NCBI GenBank assembly: GCA_904501975.1
Contig: CAJGCZ010000087.1
Location: 1-5,084 of the forward strand
Direction of reading: 5' to 3'
Length of the DNA stretch: 5,084 bases
DNA from: an uncultured Akkermansia sp.
GTDB taxonomy: Bacteria > Verrucomicrobiota > Verrucomicrobiia > Verrucomicrobiales > Akkermansiaceae
Within the stretch, counting starts at the first letter, position 1; every line of letters begins with the position of its first letter. Under the pieces are notes generated by a model. That model ran no database searches and was not told the DNA's origin. It was given only the letters and a program-made list of their open reading frames with translations. The position numbers were made by a program, and so were the translations under genes. Positions 5,012-5,084 of the stretch are shown here, in pieces.

Positions 5012-5032
5012 GGCCGTTAGGCCGAACGTTCG
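5012..5032. repeat. GGCC-GTTA-GGCC hairpin and CGAACGTTCG palindrome
   Basis: GGCC at 5012-5015 and 5020-5023 flank another GTTA loop, the same loop as in the preceding hairpin. Overlapping its end, CGAACGTTCG at 5023-5032 is a perfect 10-bp palindrome. These are members of the right-flank dyad array. Confidence 0.5.
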
Positions 5033-5056
5033 CGCGAGCGACAGCGAGCGTTCGCG
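5033..5056. repeat. Eight-pair GC-rich hairpin with ACAGCGAG loop
   Basis: CGCGAGCG (5033-5040) pairs with CGTTCGCG (5049-5056), including one G-T pair. The CGACAGCG-type core also occurs inverted as CGCTGTCG near 222-229 in the left flank. AGCGTTCGC from its 3' side recurs at 5076-5084. Confidence 0.5.
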
Positions 5057-5060
5057 TGTA

Positions 5061-5074
5061 GGGGCGTAAGCCCC
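5061..5074. repeat. GGGGC-GTAA-GCCCC hairpin
   Basis: This is a perfect five-base-pair stem with a GTAA loop, a GNRA-type tetraloop if transcribed. It uses the same stem bases as the 322-335 hairpin. The array continues to the end of the window and may extend beyond it. Confidence 0.6.
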
Positions 5075-5084
5075 AAGCGTTCGC

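Noticed and set aside
4992..5022. GTTAGGT and GTTAGGC, resembling integron attC core sites
   Set aside because: Both arise from the hairpin loop GTTA plus stem bases. No partner RYYYAAC arm at suitable distance and no integrase were seen.

Overview
The window holds two co-directional genes (585-2078 and 2104-4902, + strand, 25 nt apart) set in GC-rich, repeat-dense, non-coding DNA on both sides. No rRNA, tRNA, CRISPR array, transposase, integrase or plasmid function is visible. The organism cannot be fixed from this sequence. Long ankyrin proteins whose repeats alternate AGADVN and APGIDVN endings, together with weak Shine-Dalgarno signals and hairpin-rich intergenic DNA, remind me most of gut Verrucomicrobiota (Akkermansia-like). 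That is recollection of family style, not a demonstrated match.

Layout. Positions 1-361 carry stacked GC-rich dyads: an imperfect ~42-bp inverted repeat (1-42 against 208-250), a large hairpin at 275-309 and a small one at 322-335, in the style of REP elements. A perfect 21-bp sequence at 362-382 recurs in inverted orientation at 4963-4983, so the two genes are bracketed by inverted repeats with hairpin arrays on their outer sides. Positions 383-584 are an AT-richer leader with small hairpins and a weak promoter candidate. After the second stop codon come about 60 bp of AT-rich DNA, the right 21-mer, and an array of short-loop hairpins (4984-5074).

Gene 1 encodes a 497-residue protein of unknown function with a signal peptide, a Lys-rich linker, ten cysteines in the mature part, a His cluster, and a Cys338/His460 pair that loosely resembles papain-like or transglutaminase-like active-site motifs. 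Gene 2 encodes a 932-residue protein with an N-terminal membrane anchor, a Lys/Pro-rich stalk and about 22 ankyrin repeats filling the rest.

Both products appear to be directed across the inner membrane, both carry a poly-Lys linker directly after the export signal, and the short spacing suggests one transcript. The most economical working model is an extracytoplasmic pair: a secreted or periplasmic protein, possibly an enzyme or effector, and a membrane-tethered ankyrin scaffold that binds it or another protein. The arrangement recalls inner-membrane-anchored periplasmic ankyrin proteins and ankyrin-type immunity or chaperone partners, but no function is proven here.
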